Shown: piece by piece, positions 21,235-32,530 of the stretch
Layout: the number at the start of each line of letters is the position of its first letter
How positions within the stretch are numbered: position 1 is the stretch's first letter
DNA from: Leptobrachium leishanense
Taxonomy: Eukaryota; Chordata; Amphibia; Anura; Megophryidae
Assembly (NCBI GenBank): GCA_009667805.1
Contig: CM019069.1
Span: 47,240,201-47,304,200, forward strand
Length of the DNA stretch: 64,000 nt
Direction of reading: 5' to 3'
Position numbers and translations under genes: made by a program
Notes under the pieces: generated by a model
The model's database searches: none
The model's input: only the letters and a program-made list of their open reading frames with translations
What the model was told of the DNA's origin: nothing

Positions 21235-22457
21235 AGAAGATCTCTAAGTGCTCACTTTGAAGACTTCACTTAGAAGGCTTCACAAGCTCAATTAGACCAA
21301 GCTAATATTCCACAAGCTTTATATAATCACCTAAGAACACCTCCCCCAGCAAGGTGTGGACAAGTTTAACAACCTTTGCAAATAGCACGCAATTGATTCC
21401 AATTGTATGCTAATCAGTAAGAGGAATGAGTCACCAGCCTAAACTAATATACTCACCAGACCTAACTTAAAACCTTAAGATGAATAGAAAAGATCTGTTT
21501 GAAACAAAAATCAAAATCACTCACCAGAAGATCTCTAAGTGCTCACTTTGAAGACTTCACTTAGAATGCTTCACAAGCTCAATTAGACCAAGCTAATATT
21601 CCACAAGCTTTATATAATCACCTAAGAACACCTCCCCCAGCAAGGTGTGGACAAGTTTAACAACCTTTGCAAATAGCACGCAATTGATTCCAATTGTATG
21701 CTAATCAGTAAGAAGGAATGAGTCACCAGCCTAACCTAATATACTCACCAGACTAACTTTAAAACTTAAGATGAATAGAAAAGATCTGTTTGAAACAAAA
21801 ATCAAAATCACTCACCAGAAGATCTCTAAGTGCTCACTTTGAAGACTTCACTTAGAATGCTTCACAAGCTCAATTAGACCAAGCTAATATTCCACAAGCT
21901 TTATATAATCACCTAAGAACACCTCCCCCAGCAAGGTGTGGACAAGTTTAACAACTTTTGCAAATAGCACGCAATTGATTCCAATTGTATGCTAATCAGT
22001 AAGAGGAATGAGTCACCAGCCTAACCTAATATACTCACCAGACCTAACTTAAAACCTTAAGATGAATAGAAAAGATCTGTTTGAAACAAAAATCAAAATC
22101 ACTCACCAGAAGATCTCTAAGTGCTCACTTTGAAGACTTCACTTAGAATGCTTCACAAGCTCAATTAGACCAAGCTAATATTCCACAAGCTTTATATAAT
22201 CACCTAAGAACACCTCCCCCAGCAAGGTGTGGACAAGTTTAACAACCTTTGCAAATAGCACGCAATTGATTCCAATTGTATGCTAATCAGTAAGAGGAAT
22301 GAGTCACCAGCCTAACCTAATATACTCACCAGACCTAACTTAAAACCTTAAGATGAATAGAAAAGATCTGTTTGAAACAAAAATCAAAATCACTCACCAG
22401 AAGATCTCTAAGTGCTCACTTTGAAGACTTCACTTAGAATGCTTCACAAGCTCAATT
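21235..22457 (-). repeat. 291-bp tandem monomers at the 5' end of the CR1 LINE
   Basis: Four complete units and a partial fifth, with starts at 21235, 21526, 21817, 22108 and 22399, an exact 291-bp period. Units are nearly identical. Each holds one TATATA motif pointing towards ORF1. The array ends mid-unit at 22457, where older host sequence begins. The layout resembles promoter monomers of mouse L1. Confidence 0.95.
21320..21325 (-). promoter_or_regulatory. TATA motif, one per 291-bp monomer
   Basis: TATATAAAGC on the minus strand, repeated at 21611, 21902 and 22193 with the monomer period. It is a candidate core promoter for the LINE; this is inference from position and sequence. Confidence 0.5.
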
Positions 22458-22606
22458 ACATATAAAGCTGAAATTTAAGCGAATAAATGGCTTAATAAAA
22501 AATGTAATAAAAATGATAATTTTGTTTTTACATTGAATCCTATGGGATTCGCCTGTTTAAACCCGTGGAACTGAATCATCGAAAATCAGAATAACCCCTT
22601 CTGTCT

Positions 22607-23859
22607 TAGGCCGGGTGCACACTAGCGTTTTCTTCTGCACACTAGCGCGCATTATGACTAGGGATGTGCGTTTCAGGTTTCGGAATTTTGGAATTTTCAC
22701 GAAATTTCCCGATTCGTGTCTTCGGATTCGGCCGAATTTCCGAATCGGATCTGACCCGAAACCGACAGATCCGAAAAGTTTTCCGAGCCGAAACGAAAAA
22801 TTTTCGGATTTTTCGAATGGACTTGAAATGTGTCAAATCGAAATTTATTTTTGCTCTATTCATGATTTCGGTTCCATTCGTGATTTCGGTTCCATTTCGG
22901 TAATTCTGGACATCGTATATTTAACTGATTCTGTAAATTTTGTATTTGTAAATGCGTATCACTTGTTTCAGTTTAGCGTTTTTTAAATAGTTTTGTTCAT
23001 TTTTTTTGTTCCTTGGCTTTCATACCATGTTAATATGATTAAATAAAGTTGTGAAATGTATATTCATAAGAAAAAAGGATCTTTATTTAATAAAAAAAAA
23101 ACACGATAGAATCGCCAGAATTATCGTATCGACAGAATGAATTATCGGATCCGAAAAACAAACCAAACGTTTATTATAAAAAAATATATAAAGTATAAAA
23201 AAAGTAAACCATAGTAGTTTACGTCAAAACGAATAGAGTTAGACACTTTGAAACGAGGAGAACAGACGTTCCGAAAAAACGAAAATTTCCGAAATCACAA
23301 AAAGTCGATACAAAAAAGGAGCAAAGTGACCCGAAAACACGAAAAATGGTCGATATTCCGAACAAAAAATGTACACGAAAAACTAACTGAACCGAAACAG
23401 AAATCGGTCGAAACGAGCCAAATCGAAAATTTTAAACATTCGAATAAATCGAACCGAATCGAACCGAAAAAAAAAATCGGTGCACAAGCCTAATTATGAC
23501 TCTCTTTATGACGTCCGTTGTAGCATATAATTACGCGGATAGAGAAGAACACACGTAGTATGCACGCAACGCATAATGTGTGCTTAAAATGTCCTTCATG
23601 GAAACACCAAGGCTTATGCGCTAGGATTGACGCCACGTGCGAACGTCAAATGAGCGCACCTGCGCACTAGCGACGGCAGGCACGTTGGGTAGGCCAGTGT
23701 GTCTCTGCAGCTGTGACAGAGTGACAAGAAATTCAGTTTTTACGACGTGCGTCAAAATTAATGCATCGTCTGGCGTCTACCAATCTCTTCTGTCATAAAG
23801 TGCGTACTTTTTAACGCACGCTAGTGCGCAGAAGAAAACGCTAGTGTGCACCCAGCCTA
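22607..23859. mobile_element. TIR MITE, family D, copy 2, carrying a nested hAT
   Basis: Inverted ends of ~44 bp starting TAGGCCGGGTGCACACTAGC on the left and TAGGCTGGGTGCACACTAGC on the right. Without the nested element (22659-23492 plus one duplication) it is ~411 bp, close to the other family D copies. No clear target duplication. Confidence 0.85.
22659..23492. mobile_element. hAT-type non-autonomous element
   Basis: 834 bp with a perfect 8-bp target duplication ATTATGAC (22651-22658 and 23493-23500). Short inverted ends TAGGGATGTGC / TAGGCTTGTGC. The interior is dominated by TTCGG on the left and CCGAA on the right, giving a loose long-range inverted repeat. No transposase. Confidence 0.88.
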
Positions 23860-24921
23860 TATTGTATTCCAATTTTTACTAGTATCAGGGATGTTGCATT
23901 TGCAGAAAGTTGAAGAGACCTATTTCCTCCAAAAGAGCTGTCATGGAACCTAACGCATGAGTTCATTGAAATGTTTATTTCTCAAAACATGGGAAAAGGA
24001 TGAGGTCTGAAATTCCCACATCTGCTCGCTAGGAAGATTTGTTTCCAATATTTTGTAATAAGTAAGACTTAAGTATATACTGTTAGCATCACCTTTCAAC
24101 AATATCAAATTATCTGAGAAAATCCTGCAGAAAGAAACAAACATCCACAAGACGCGTAAGAATAATGTCCTCGGTCTGCACCTCCCTGTCACGGTGAGAG
24201 ATATAGAAAACACTATTTTGCTAATGTTGTTGCAACTATTAGACGGGCAAGAAAAATGTCATCCACTTGAGACATTGCTATCATTCCAGGTATGAGCATT
24301 GTCAGCGGCGTTTAACGAGGTTCCCTGGGTGTTCTAATACCGGAATGTTGTCTTATTTTTACTGAATACATTTGGAGTAAAGCTGAATCCCTGCCAATTA
24401 GCAAACTGGAGGTACACAACGTGACGACAGAATTCATGTGACAAAAGAATCGTTCCAACTTGTACTAAAGAGCAAATATAGGCGTATTATTCTGGTAATT
24501 TCACGTAACTAGAGACCTCACGTAAAAGGATTTTGTGGATTTTCGAACTCCAGATACTTATATTAAAATGTGCTGCAGAATTCTCCATCGCTGAACACTT
24601 ACCCTGTGAGTACATGATAAATACATTCAGATATCTGTATCCAAATGACATTAAGTCATCAAGCAATTTTATTGCAAATTTAAGATTGCATTAAATATAA
24701 TCTATTTCTGTGATGTGCACACAAGAGTAAATATCTCCTTCATGTTTTTCCATATTTATCTATGACCCACAAGGGCGGCTTGTTAAAATAAAGAGTTTTA
24801 ATTAAATAGCTGTGACCTTAATATTTTCAAGATACAAATTCAGCACTGGGGAAGAGACAGCAAATGCCTATTATCTGTATGGATTTTGACTGCATAGATG
24901 CAGCTTCAGACAAAAAGAGGG
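23860..24921. other. Unassigned sequence
   Basis: No repeat terminus, tandem repeat or protein domain recognised. Confidence 0.45.
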
Positions 24922-25334
24922 TTAGGGCTAGGGTCAAACGAACGCATTATTCGCGGCGACTGTCAAAAAGTGCGTCCTAACGCATTGGCTTTTTTTTCAC
25001 GGAATGCGCGAAAACAGTCATACGATGCGCATTTTCGTGCGTGATTTTTTACGGATCGTCAATAAAACACTTTTTGCGTCTGGACGTTAAGTTGGCCGGA
25101 CATGAGCAGCGTCTGACGTCTCCTAATCACGCACACTCGCCGCTATGCCGCCGCAGCGAACTCTGTACGTCAGTACTAGCGGTTCTGCGCTCTCGAAAAA
25201 ATGCGTTCATTTTCTACTTGCGTTGCAATACTTCGTATATTGGTCGTCATTGCGCGTCATTTGCTGCTACTGCGGCCGTGATTAAGTGCGCCTAAACGCA
25301 CGTTAAAAATGCGCTAGTCTGACCCCAGCCTTAA
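24922..25334. mobile_element. TIR MITE, family D, copy 3
   Basis: 413 bp. Left end TTAGGGCTAGGGTCAAACGA, right end TTAAGGCTGGGGTCAGACTA when reverse-complemented. It is the reverse orientation of copy 4 (62747-63178), with which it shares interior blocks such as 'gcggccgtgattaagtgcgc'. Confidence 0.8.
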
Positions 25335-27069
25335 ACATGATGGTTCCTGCATTTACTTACCAATGTGAATTACAACATAACCAACAAAGAGGCATAATAT
25401 ATATATTAAAAATGATTGAATTAAATCATTATTTCTTATTACTTATTGATTAATAAGACAATAGTAGTTTAACGATGTAATAATAAATCACTATCATTAA
25501 TGCAAGTAGAATTGAAAAGGGACTCTCTAGGGTTAAAATGGGAGGGTGAGAGAAAATGACGTGTTAAACATTAACCTTTCCTGACTCACTCCACCCATTT
25601 TAACCCTTTAGTCAGTGCATAAGCTCAGCTTCTTTCCATGCCAGGCTCCCTCAACGCTGGTCTGGAGGTGATATGCTGCAGCTTGTCAGGTATATTAGAA
25701 GGGAAAAATTAAAATGGATGCCTGTAGCAATTTTGTTTTAAATAGAAAGTCTTTTCTTTTTCAATTTTCTCTAGTTTTAGAAATGAACAGAGATTTTTTT
25801 TAAATAGTTCACGGCTAGGTGACCAGACATGAGGGAACCTTAAAATGTCTTTATTTGATATAATGCCGAGCTAAGTGCTATAGAAAGGAATTTACTCAGT
25901 TTGAGAGGAGTGGAGACATAAATCTAATTTGGATAGGACAGACCCAAAGTCTACGGTTGAAAATAGAGGGTCTTTGTTAGTCAGATTGATCTCTTGACCT
26001 TAGATAAGAGATATTAAAATTAAATGTGGAAATAATTAGTAGTGCAACACTGCCCTCTTGAGGATAGTAAATGTTATATTTAATATAGAGAATAGATTGC
26101 CAGTGACGTCAAATTGACTATAATTGAAGCCGCACTGTTCGTTGCATTTATTCAGAGACTTACACGACAAGGCATTCACGCAGGCAGACCATCGCTAGCA
26201 GACCATCCCAGGACAATGCATTCAAGATTTTACACCAAATCTCTAACTCACACCAAATCTCTAACTCCCATGCATTGATTATCTGATATTGATAATTTTC
26301 ACATATTCCAAAAACAATATTACATAAAGAATATTCGAAGGCAGTAACTAATTTAATCCAGATTGGAGGTAATGTATGAAAGCTATTTTTATTCAGATTA
26401 ATGTAATTATATATATATTTTGAGTATTTCTTGCAACAGATAGACTGAGATTTCTCAGATTACTGTTAGATCTAAAATCTTCAAAATATTTCTATATCTG
26501 CAGATAGAGATATGAAGAAGAAGAATTAGATATAAGGATTTATCCTAAAGAAACTGTTGTAAAGATTTATATACCAATATATATATATTGAATTTGGAAA
26601 TTACTGTGATTGAAATTAATAAGCAGGGAATTATATAACTACAATATAAAAAGTAGAAGATTAGAAGTTTAATTCTCTATTAGGGGAGGATTCCCTAAAT
26701 ACGTTTTTATTACTTATCATTCTAAAAATAGAATAAGTGATAGCTCATCTTTTGTTGATCCACGTAGTATAAAGAGATACATATATCTCTATAAGATCTA
26801 GCTTGTTAAACATTGGTTTGCTGGGAAATACATGTTAATTGTTTTCATTAAGCAGAAATGTTTATTAACCATTTGTGTATTAGTTACTAACTGATAAGGT
26901 AAATGATATTAATCATATATGCAGTTACTAACAGGCCACCCTTTTCGCTGCAGGATGAGATGCAGCATGGGATTTTTAGGGGGGGGATTTTAGAGCGTGT
27001 TAAATGATTTTGCATTTGCAGAATCATAAAGCACCAGCTTTGGGAAGGTGCTAAAATTTTGGCTTACCA
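25335..27069. other. AT-rich unassigned sequence with one short inverted repeat
   Basis: Contains an inverted repeat at 25529-25607 (AGGGTTAAAATGGG and its complement with a ~30-base loop), which may be a small MITE. The rest is AT-rich without recognised features. Confidence 0.45.
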
Positions 27070-28050
27070 AAAGGGACCCCTTAGATTGTAAAATCATGGG
27101 ATAGCTTGTAAACTCATGGGACCCCTTAGATTGTAAACTCATGGGACCCCTTTGATTGTAAAATCATGGAATAGATTGTAAACTCATGGGAACCCTTAGA
27201 TTGTAAATTCATGGGATAGATTGTAAACTCATGGGACCCCTTAGATTGTAAACTCATGGCATAGATTGTAAACTCATGGGACCCCTTACATTGCAAGTTC
27301 ATGGGATAGATTGTAAGCTCATGGGACCCCTTACATTGTAAACTCATGGGACCCCTTAGATTGTAAAATCATGGGATAGATTGCAAGCTCATGGGACCCC
27401 TTTGATTGTAAACTCATGGGATCCCTTAGATTGTAAGATCATGGGACCCCTTTGATTGTAAACTCATGGGACCCCTTAGATTGCAAGCTCATGGGACCCC
27501 ATAGATTGCAAGCTCGTGGGATAGATTGTAAGCTCATGGGACCCCTTAGATTGTAAGCTCATGGGACCCCTTAGATTGTAAACTCATGGGATAGATTGCA
27601 AGCTCATGGGACCCCTTTGATTGTAAACTCATGGGACCCCTTAGATTGCAAGCTCATGGGACCCCTTAGATTGTAAACTCATGGGATAGATTGCAAGCTC
27701 ATGGGACCCCTTTGATTGTAAACTCATGGGACCCCTTAGATTGCAAGCTCACGGGACCCCATAGATTGCAAGCGCATGGGATAGATTTAAGCTCATGGGA
27801 TCCCTCAGATTGCAAGCTCATGGGACCCCTTAGATTGTAAACTCATGGAACCCCTTAGATTGCAAGCTCATGGGATCCCTTAGATTGCAAGCTCATGGGA
27901 TAGATTGTAAGCTCATGGGATAGATTGTAAGCTCATGGGACCACTTAGAGTGTAAGTTCATGGGACCCCTTAGATTGCAAGCTCATGGGACCCCCTAGAT
28001 TGTAAGATCATGGGATAGATTGTAAGCTCATGGGACCACTTAGATTGTAA
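27070..28050 (+). repeat. Tandem array derived from an L2 3'-tail motif, block 1
   Basis: About 40 units alternating between a ~26-bp form (ACCCCTTAGATTGTAAACTC + ATGGG) and a ~21-bp form (ATAGATTGCAAGCTCATGGG). 'TTAGATTGTAAGCTC' is a characteristic block of amphibian L2 3' UTRs, so the array probably grew from an L2 tail. Confidence 0.85.
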
Positions 28051-28363
28051 ACTCTGGTCCCTCTCCAAGACAGGCTCCGGTCCCTCTCCCAGACAGGCGT
28101 GCTGGCTGGGCTGTGGGCTGAGCTGCTGCTCCCTCTGAGCAGGTCCTCTCCTGCAGACAGCCCAGGGAGGTTGTGAGCGTGCGGGGAGGGCGGGCTGCGC
28201 GGCGGGGGAGGAGTGTGCAGTGGCAGCGCGCAGAGAGTGCACTGACCGAGCAGCCCCGGGATTGAGGAATGGATGGCAGCGGCGGTTTGATGCGTGCGCA
28301 GCCAGCAGTACGCTGGTTGCTCAAGCATTTGACACTCCGCCGTATTACTGTTTGGCGGTTGGA
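28045..28363 (+). repeat. Segmental duplicate, copy 1
   Basis: A GC-rich ~310-bp segment starting 'aaactctggtccctctcc' and ending 'tgtttggcggttgga', repeated at 29097-29394 with a few percent divergence. Each copy directly follows a block of the L2-tail array, so block plus segment form one larger duplicated unit. Confidence 0.85.
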
Positions 28364-28778
28364 CGCGCGCACAGTCAACCGCCGCTGGTTGCGCGCGCAT
28401 TCGCAGAGGCAGCGTGGCGACAGACACACTGCCTCTTACTCTTTTACTAGGTGGAAAGCCTGCCCAGAGGGCAGTCTATTGTTAAGTGAGGTGTGCATGA
28501 ATGTTCGTCGAAATGAAAGCACAGCAACGTCAAGGAAAGACCATTTTTTTAAAAAAAATTCTAATAGCGGATTGTCTGTGCTTGCAGGGGGTGTGAGCTT
28601 GTGTGCCCAACTGTTGTTGTTTTTTTTATTATTATTATTATTTGGAGTGTGTGATTAGGGAGCGCAATTTTCTTTTTTGTTTTAGTTATTTAGTAGTGGT
28701 TGCTCAGTGCTCCGGGTGCTTTGTGCTCTGTGCTGGGGTGGGTCTGTGCTCAGGGGTTGCTCGGAGGTTCGGAGGCTC
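28364..28778. other. Unassigned sequence between duplicate units
   Basis: No repeat or domain recognised. Confidence 0.35.
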
Positions 28779-29108
28779 ATGGGACCCCTTCGATTGTAAA
28801 CTCCTGGGACCCCTTGGATTGTAAACTCATGGGACCCCTTGAATTGTAAACTCATGGGACGCCTTAGATTGTAAGCTCATGGGACCCCTTAGATTGTAAA
28901 CTCATGGGATAGATTGTAAACTCATGGGACCCCTTAGATTGCAAGCTCATGGGATAGATTGTAAGCTCATGGGACCCCTTAGATTGTAAACTCATAGGAT
29001 TGATTGTAAACTAATGGGACCATTTAGATTGTAAGATCATGGGACCCCTTAGATTGTAAGCTCATGGGATAGATTGTAAGCTCATGGGACCACTTAGATT
29101 GTAAACTC
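28779..29108 (+). repeat. Tandem array derived from an L2 3'-tail motif, block 2
   Basis: About 13 units of the same type as 27070-28050. Confidence 0.85.
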
Positions 29109-29394
29109 TGGTCCCTCTCCCAGACAGGCGTGCTGGCCAGGCTGTGGGCCGAGCTGCTGCTCCCTCTGAGCAGGTCCTCTCCTGCAGACAGCCCAGGGAG
29201 AGTGTGATCGCGTGGGGAGAGCGGGCTGCGCGGCGGGGAGGAGTGTGCAGTGGCAGCGCACAGGGAGGGCACTGACCGAGCAGCCCCGGGAGTGAGGAGG
29301 GGATGGCAGCGGTGGTTTCGATGCGAGCGCAGGCAGCAGTACGCTGATTGAGTGCGCATTCTACACTCCGCTGTATTACTGTTTGGCGGTTGGA
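29097..29394 (+). repeat. Segmental duplicate, copy 2
   Basis: Second copy of 28045-28363. It has a small deletion early on and diverges at 29395. Confidence 0.85.
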
Positions 29395-30827
29395 TTCAAG
29401 CAGTATAGCATATGGGGTAAGGGTATAGCATATGCTATACTGCTTGAAGAAGGCACAGGTGTAGTGCTGAAACGCGTCCAGTAACCCCCCCCCCACACAC
29501 TTTTTTTGGAATAAATTTTTGATATTTTAACCTGATTCTCAACTCTGGTTTTACTCTGTTATGGGATACCTCCTTACTATTTTATCCCTTTAGAGTGAGG
29601 ATAATATTTTGAAGGTGAAAGCAGAGGAATTTTTCTCTCCCCCCCCCCCCTCCCTCACTCCCTTTTTCGTCCCCATCTGTATGGTAATACAGAGCTGGAG
29701 AAAGAAGCTGAAAGGCATTGCAGGAGAGAGGGGTAAGGTACTCACCTAATCAAGAAGTACCATTTGCCTTTAAGCTGAGCCTGAGAAAACCGAGGCTCCA
29801 ACATCGGTGAGTTGAACAAAAAATTGCAATTACTCAGAATATACGTACTGTGTCACGCTATGGGAGCGCTGTCTCTCTGTATGTGTTTTATTTGAGGATA
29901 ACTGGAAGGAACTGGTGGAACGTCACCCTGTATTTGACGTGAGGCATTCCAACCTAGAGCCAGGACTTATTAGGCTCTATAATTTGTGAGTGATTTTCAT
30001 ATATATATATATTCACTTCACAAATTACAACAGTCTGCACTATTGTCTCTCTCTTTTTGTCTTCCTCATATATGCTACGGAATCTACCAACTGAGGAGAG
30101 GAAGCATAACGTTGGAACATTTTGTCTGAAGTGTGACCTACATACTGTATGGTGACTAGGAGTCACGGACCTTGTTCATTTTGAGATTTGCACTTTTTCA
30201 CATGCACTTTATACAGTCATAGGCCATCCAGAGACTATCAGATAACCTAATAAAAGGACTGTCTTATGACTTTTTGATGTCACATCAACACAAATTTTGT
30301 GTCTGCACTTTACGATGGAAATAGGATATATGAGCACATGCACTTTATATGTACTTTATATGCATTTTGCACATGTGGATTATTATACACTTTGTGCTAT
30401 AGGAGCAGATTTGTACGCATGACTTAAGGATTTATCACCATTGTTGTTGCTTATTTTGCACAAGGTTGTTCATTTGCACAGAATTGCTATTTGCACAATA
30501 CTAGTGTAACATTGACTCACTTGAGTACTTTTATCTATCACCACCTGATAAATAGAGTTGAGCCATAATATCAGCATTTAGAAATACTCATCTAGATTGC
30601 TCCATATTTGGAAGCACCCACTGCGCCACTAGGACCCTTACCCTTTTCAACACATTTATTTGCACATTTAGGTTGAGATTTATGTGCAACCCCTTGTAGG
30701 CAGCACCCCCCCCTTTTTAAGGAACCACAGTTACCTAGTAAGCGCCTCCACAGACACCCACTCTTGCAATTTGTGTAGTGTAGGAACTGTAAATTGTGCA
30801 CTGCTACGGGACTTGCACACTTTACAT
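29395..30827. other. Unassigned sequence with a possible Penelope-like end
   Basis: Begins with a short palindrome (AAGCAGTATAGCATATG and its complement, 29398-29443), followed by a hammerhead-like motif (29445-29479). No coding sequence was recognised in the remaining ~1.3 kb. Confidence 0.4.
29445..29479 (+). other. Hammerhead-like motif
   Basis: TGAAGA, then stem GCAC...GTGC, then TGAAACGCGTCC. It resembles the ribozyme-like motifs of Penelope-like element ends. The first box differs from CUGAUGA, so activity is doubtful. Confidence 0.35.
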
Positions 30828-30956
30828 CAGGGCCGGCGCTAACGTAAGGCGGCACAGGCGGCCGCCTTACTGTCTGGCGTCCTGCCAGTGTGAGGGGCGC
30901 CGGCCCGGGGTGTAATCGGTCATCCGATTCGGATGACCGACCCCCGAGATTTGGCC

Positions 30957-31221
30957 CGGGGGTTGAGGGACCAGATGCCGGGCAGCGCGAGAGCGCCTGC
31001 CCGGTCTTGAACAGTCCGTCCTGTGAAGTGGATGCGGCTGTGTGCGTGCGCAGCCGGTCACGTGGTCCGGCTAATCAGGTGGTACTGAGTCTCAGTACCA
31101 CCTGACTGGCCGGACCGCGTGACCGGCTGCGCACGCACACAGCCGCATCCACTTCACAGGACGGACTGTTCAAGATCGGGCAGGCGCTCCGCGCTGCCCG
31201 GCATCTGGGTCCCTCAACCCC
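30957..31221. repeat. Long palindrome inside the hAT element
   Basis: Arms of ~130 bp centred on 31090 (GGTGGTACTGAG-T-CTCAGTACCACC), with a few mismatches and small indels. Arms end at GGGGTTGAGGGACC and its complement. GC-rich. Confidence 0.88.
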
Positions 31222-31239
31222 CTGCCGGAGCTGGGGCAA

Positions 31240-32250
31240 CAATCCAGGTGAGAGCTGGGGGCAAATCCATGACCTGGGGGCAAATCCATGACCTGGGGCA
31301 AATACATGAGCTGGGGGCAAATCCATGACCTGGGGCAAATCCATGAGCTGGGGCAAATCCATGAGCTGGGGGCAAATCCATGTGCTGGGCAAATCCATGA
31401 CCTGGGGGCAAATACATGAGCTGGCAAATACATGAGCTGGGCAAATCCATGACCTGGGGCAAATACATGAGCTGGGCAAATCCATGACCTGGGGGCAAAT
31501 ACATGAGCTGGGCAAATACATGTGCTGGGCAAATACATGACCTGGGGGCAAATCCATGAGCTGGGCAAATCCATGACCTGGGGCAAATCCATGAGCTGGG
31601 GGCAAATCCATGTGCTGGGCAAATCCATGACCTGGGGGCAAATCCATGAGCTGGGCAAATCATGTGCTGGGCAAATCCATGACCTGGGGCAAATACATGA
31701 GCTGGGCAAATACATGAGCTGGGCAAATCCATGACCTGGGGGCAAATCCATGTGCTGGGCAAATCCATGACCTGGGGGCAAATCCATGACCTGGGGGCAA
31801 ATCCATGAGCTGGGCAAATCCATGACCTGGGGGCAAATCCATGAGCTGGGCAAATCCATGTGCTGGGCAAATCCATGACCTGGGGGCAAATCCATGACCT
31901 GGGGGCAAATCCATGAGCTGGGGCAAATCCATGTGCTGGGCAAATCCATGACCTGGGGGCAAATACATGAGCTGGGCAAATCCATGACCTGGGGCAAATC
32001 CATGACCTGGGGGCAAATCCATGAGCTGGGCAAATCCATGAGCTGGGGGCAAATCCATGACCTGGGGGCAAATCCATGACCTGGGGCAAATCCATGTGCT
32101 GGGCAAATCCATGACCTGGGGGCAAATCCATGAGCTGGGCAAATCCATGACCTGGGGGCAAATCCATGAGCTGGGCAAATCCTTGAGCTGGGGGCAAATC
32201 CATGAGCTGGGCAAATCCTTGAGCTGGGGGCAAATTCATGTGTGAGCTGG
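31240..32250 (+). repeat. 17-20 bp minisatellite
   Basis: About 50 units of CAAATCCATGAGCTGGGGG with 'gacctg', 'agctg' and 'tgctg' variants and variable G-run length. Long open frames on both strands over this block are artefacts of the repeat. Confidence 0.95.
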
Positions 32251-32254
32251 GGGC

Positions 32255-32530
32255 TCTCTGCTCCTCTAGATTGTAAAATCCGGGGTGCCCTCTGCTCCTC
32301 TAGATTGTAAAATCCGGGGTGCCCTCTGCTCCTCTAGATTGTAAGCTCCTGGGTGTCCTCTGCTCCTCTAGATTGTAAGCTCCTGGGTGTCCTCTGCTCC
32401 TCTAGATTGTAAGCTCCTGGGTGCCCTCTGCTCCTCTAGATTGTAAGCTCCTGTGAGCCGGGCCCTCTGCTCCTCTAGATTGTAAGCTCCTGTGAGCCGG
32501 GCCCTCTGTAAATTCTCGTGAGTCGGGCTC
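32255..32530 (+). repeat. L2-tail-derived tandem repeat
   Basis: Seven or eight units of TCTGCTCCTCTAGATTGTAA plus 'gctcctgggtgccc' or 'gctcctgtgagccgggccc'. The motif is that of an L2 3' UTR, different in detail from the arrays at 27070-29108. Confidence 0.85.

Larger units (their letters stand above)
17296..22457 (-). mobile_element. CR1-clade LINE, nearly full length, with 5' monomer array
   Basis: Reading on the minus strand: a 291-bp monomer array (22457-21235), a short leader, ORF1 (21144-20218), ORF2 (20155-17390, broken) and a 3' UTR ending in an ATGTTTCT microsatellite tail (17296-17322). The ORF1 esterase, the APE-type endonuclease and the 8-bp tail repeat are CR1 hallmarks. Its 3' end recurs as fragments at 44013 and 46523. 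No target duplication was identified. Confidence 0.93.
15896..22606. repeat. MITE-like family C host sequence, split by two insertions
   Basis: Pieces at about 15896-15963, 17199-17295 and 22458-22606 line up with continuous family C copies at 41390-41620 and 43575-43860 (shared 'ggtctgttac', 'ttgggaatc', and 'acattgaatcctatggg' blocks). The hairpin element B and the CR1 LINE were inserted into it. Confidence 0.7.

Noticed and set aside
21235..22457. Ordinary satellite DNA unrelated to the LINE
   Set aside because: The array abuts the ORF1 leader on one side, ends mid-unit, and has a TATA motif oriented to the LINE, so a LINE 5' region is the better reading.
22664..22986. Frames of 70-120 codons in the TTCGG-rich hAT
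   Set aside because: They are low-complexity and present on both strands, without transposase motifs.
28008..28658. Frames of 90-139 codons in the GC-rich duplicate
   Set aside because: They are on both strands, overlap tandem repeats, and the equivalent frames in the second copy diverge.
27070..29108. CRISPR-like regular repeats
   Set aside because: There are no unique spacers; units are contiguous tandem repeats in vertebrate-type sequence.
31075..32239. Long open frames on both strands rich in D-L-P-P and G-H-G-F-A
   Set aside because: They follow the 17-20 bp minisatellite and occur in several frames at once; there is no coding signal beyond the repeat.
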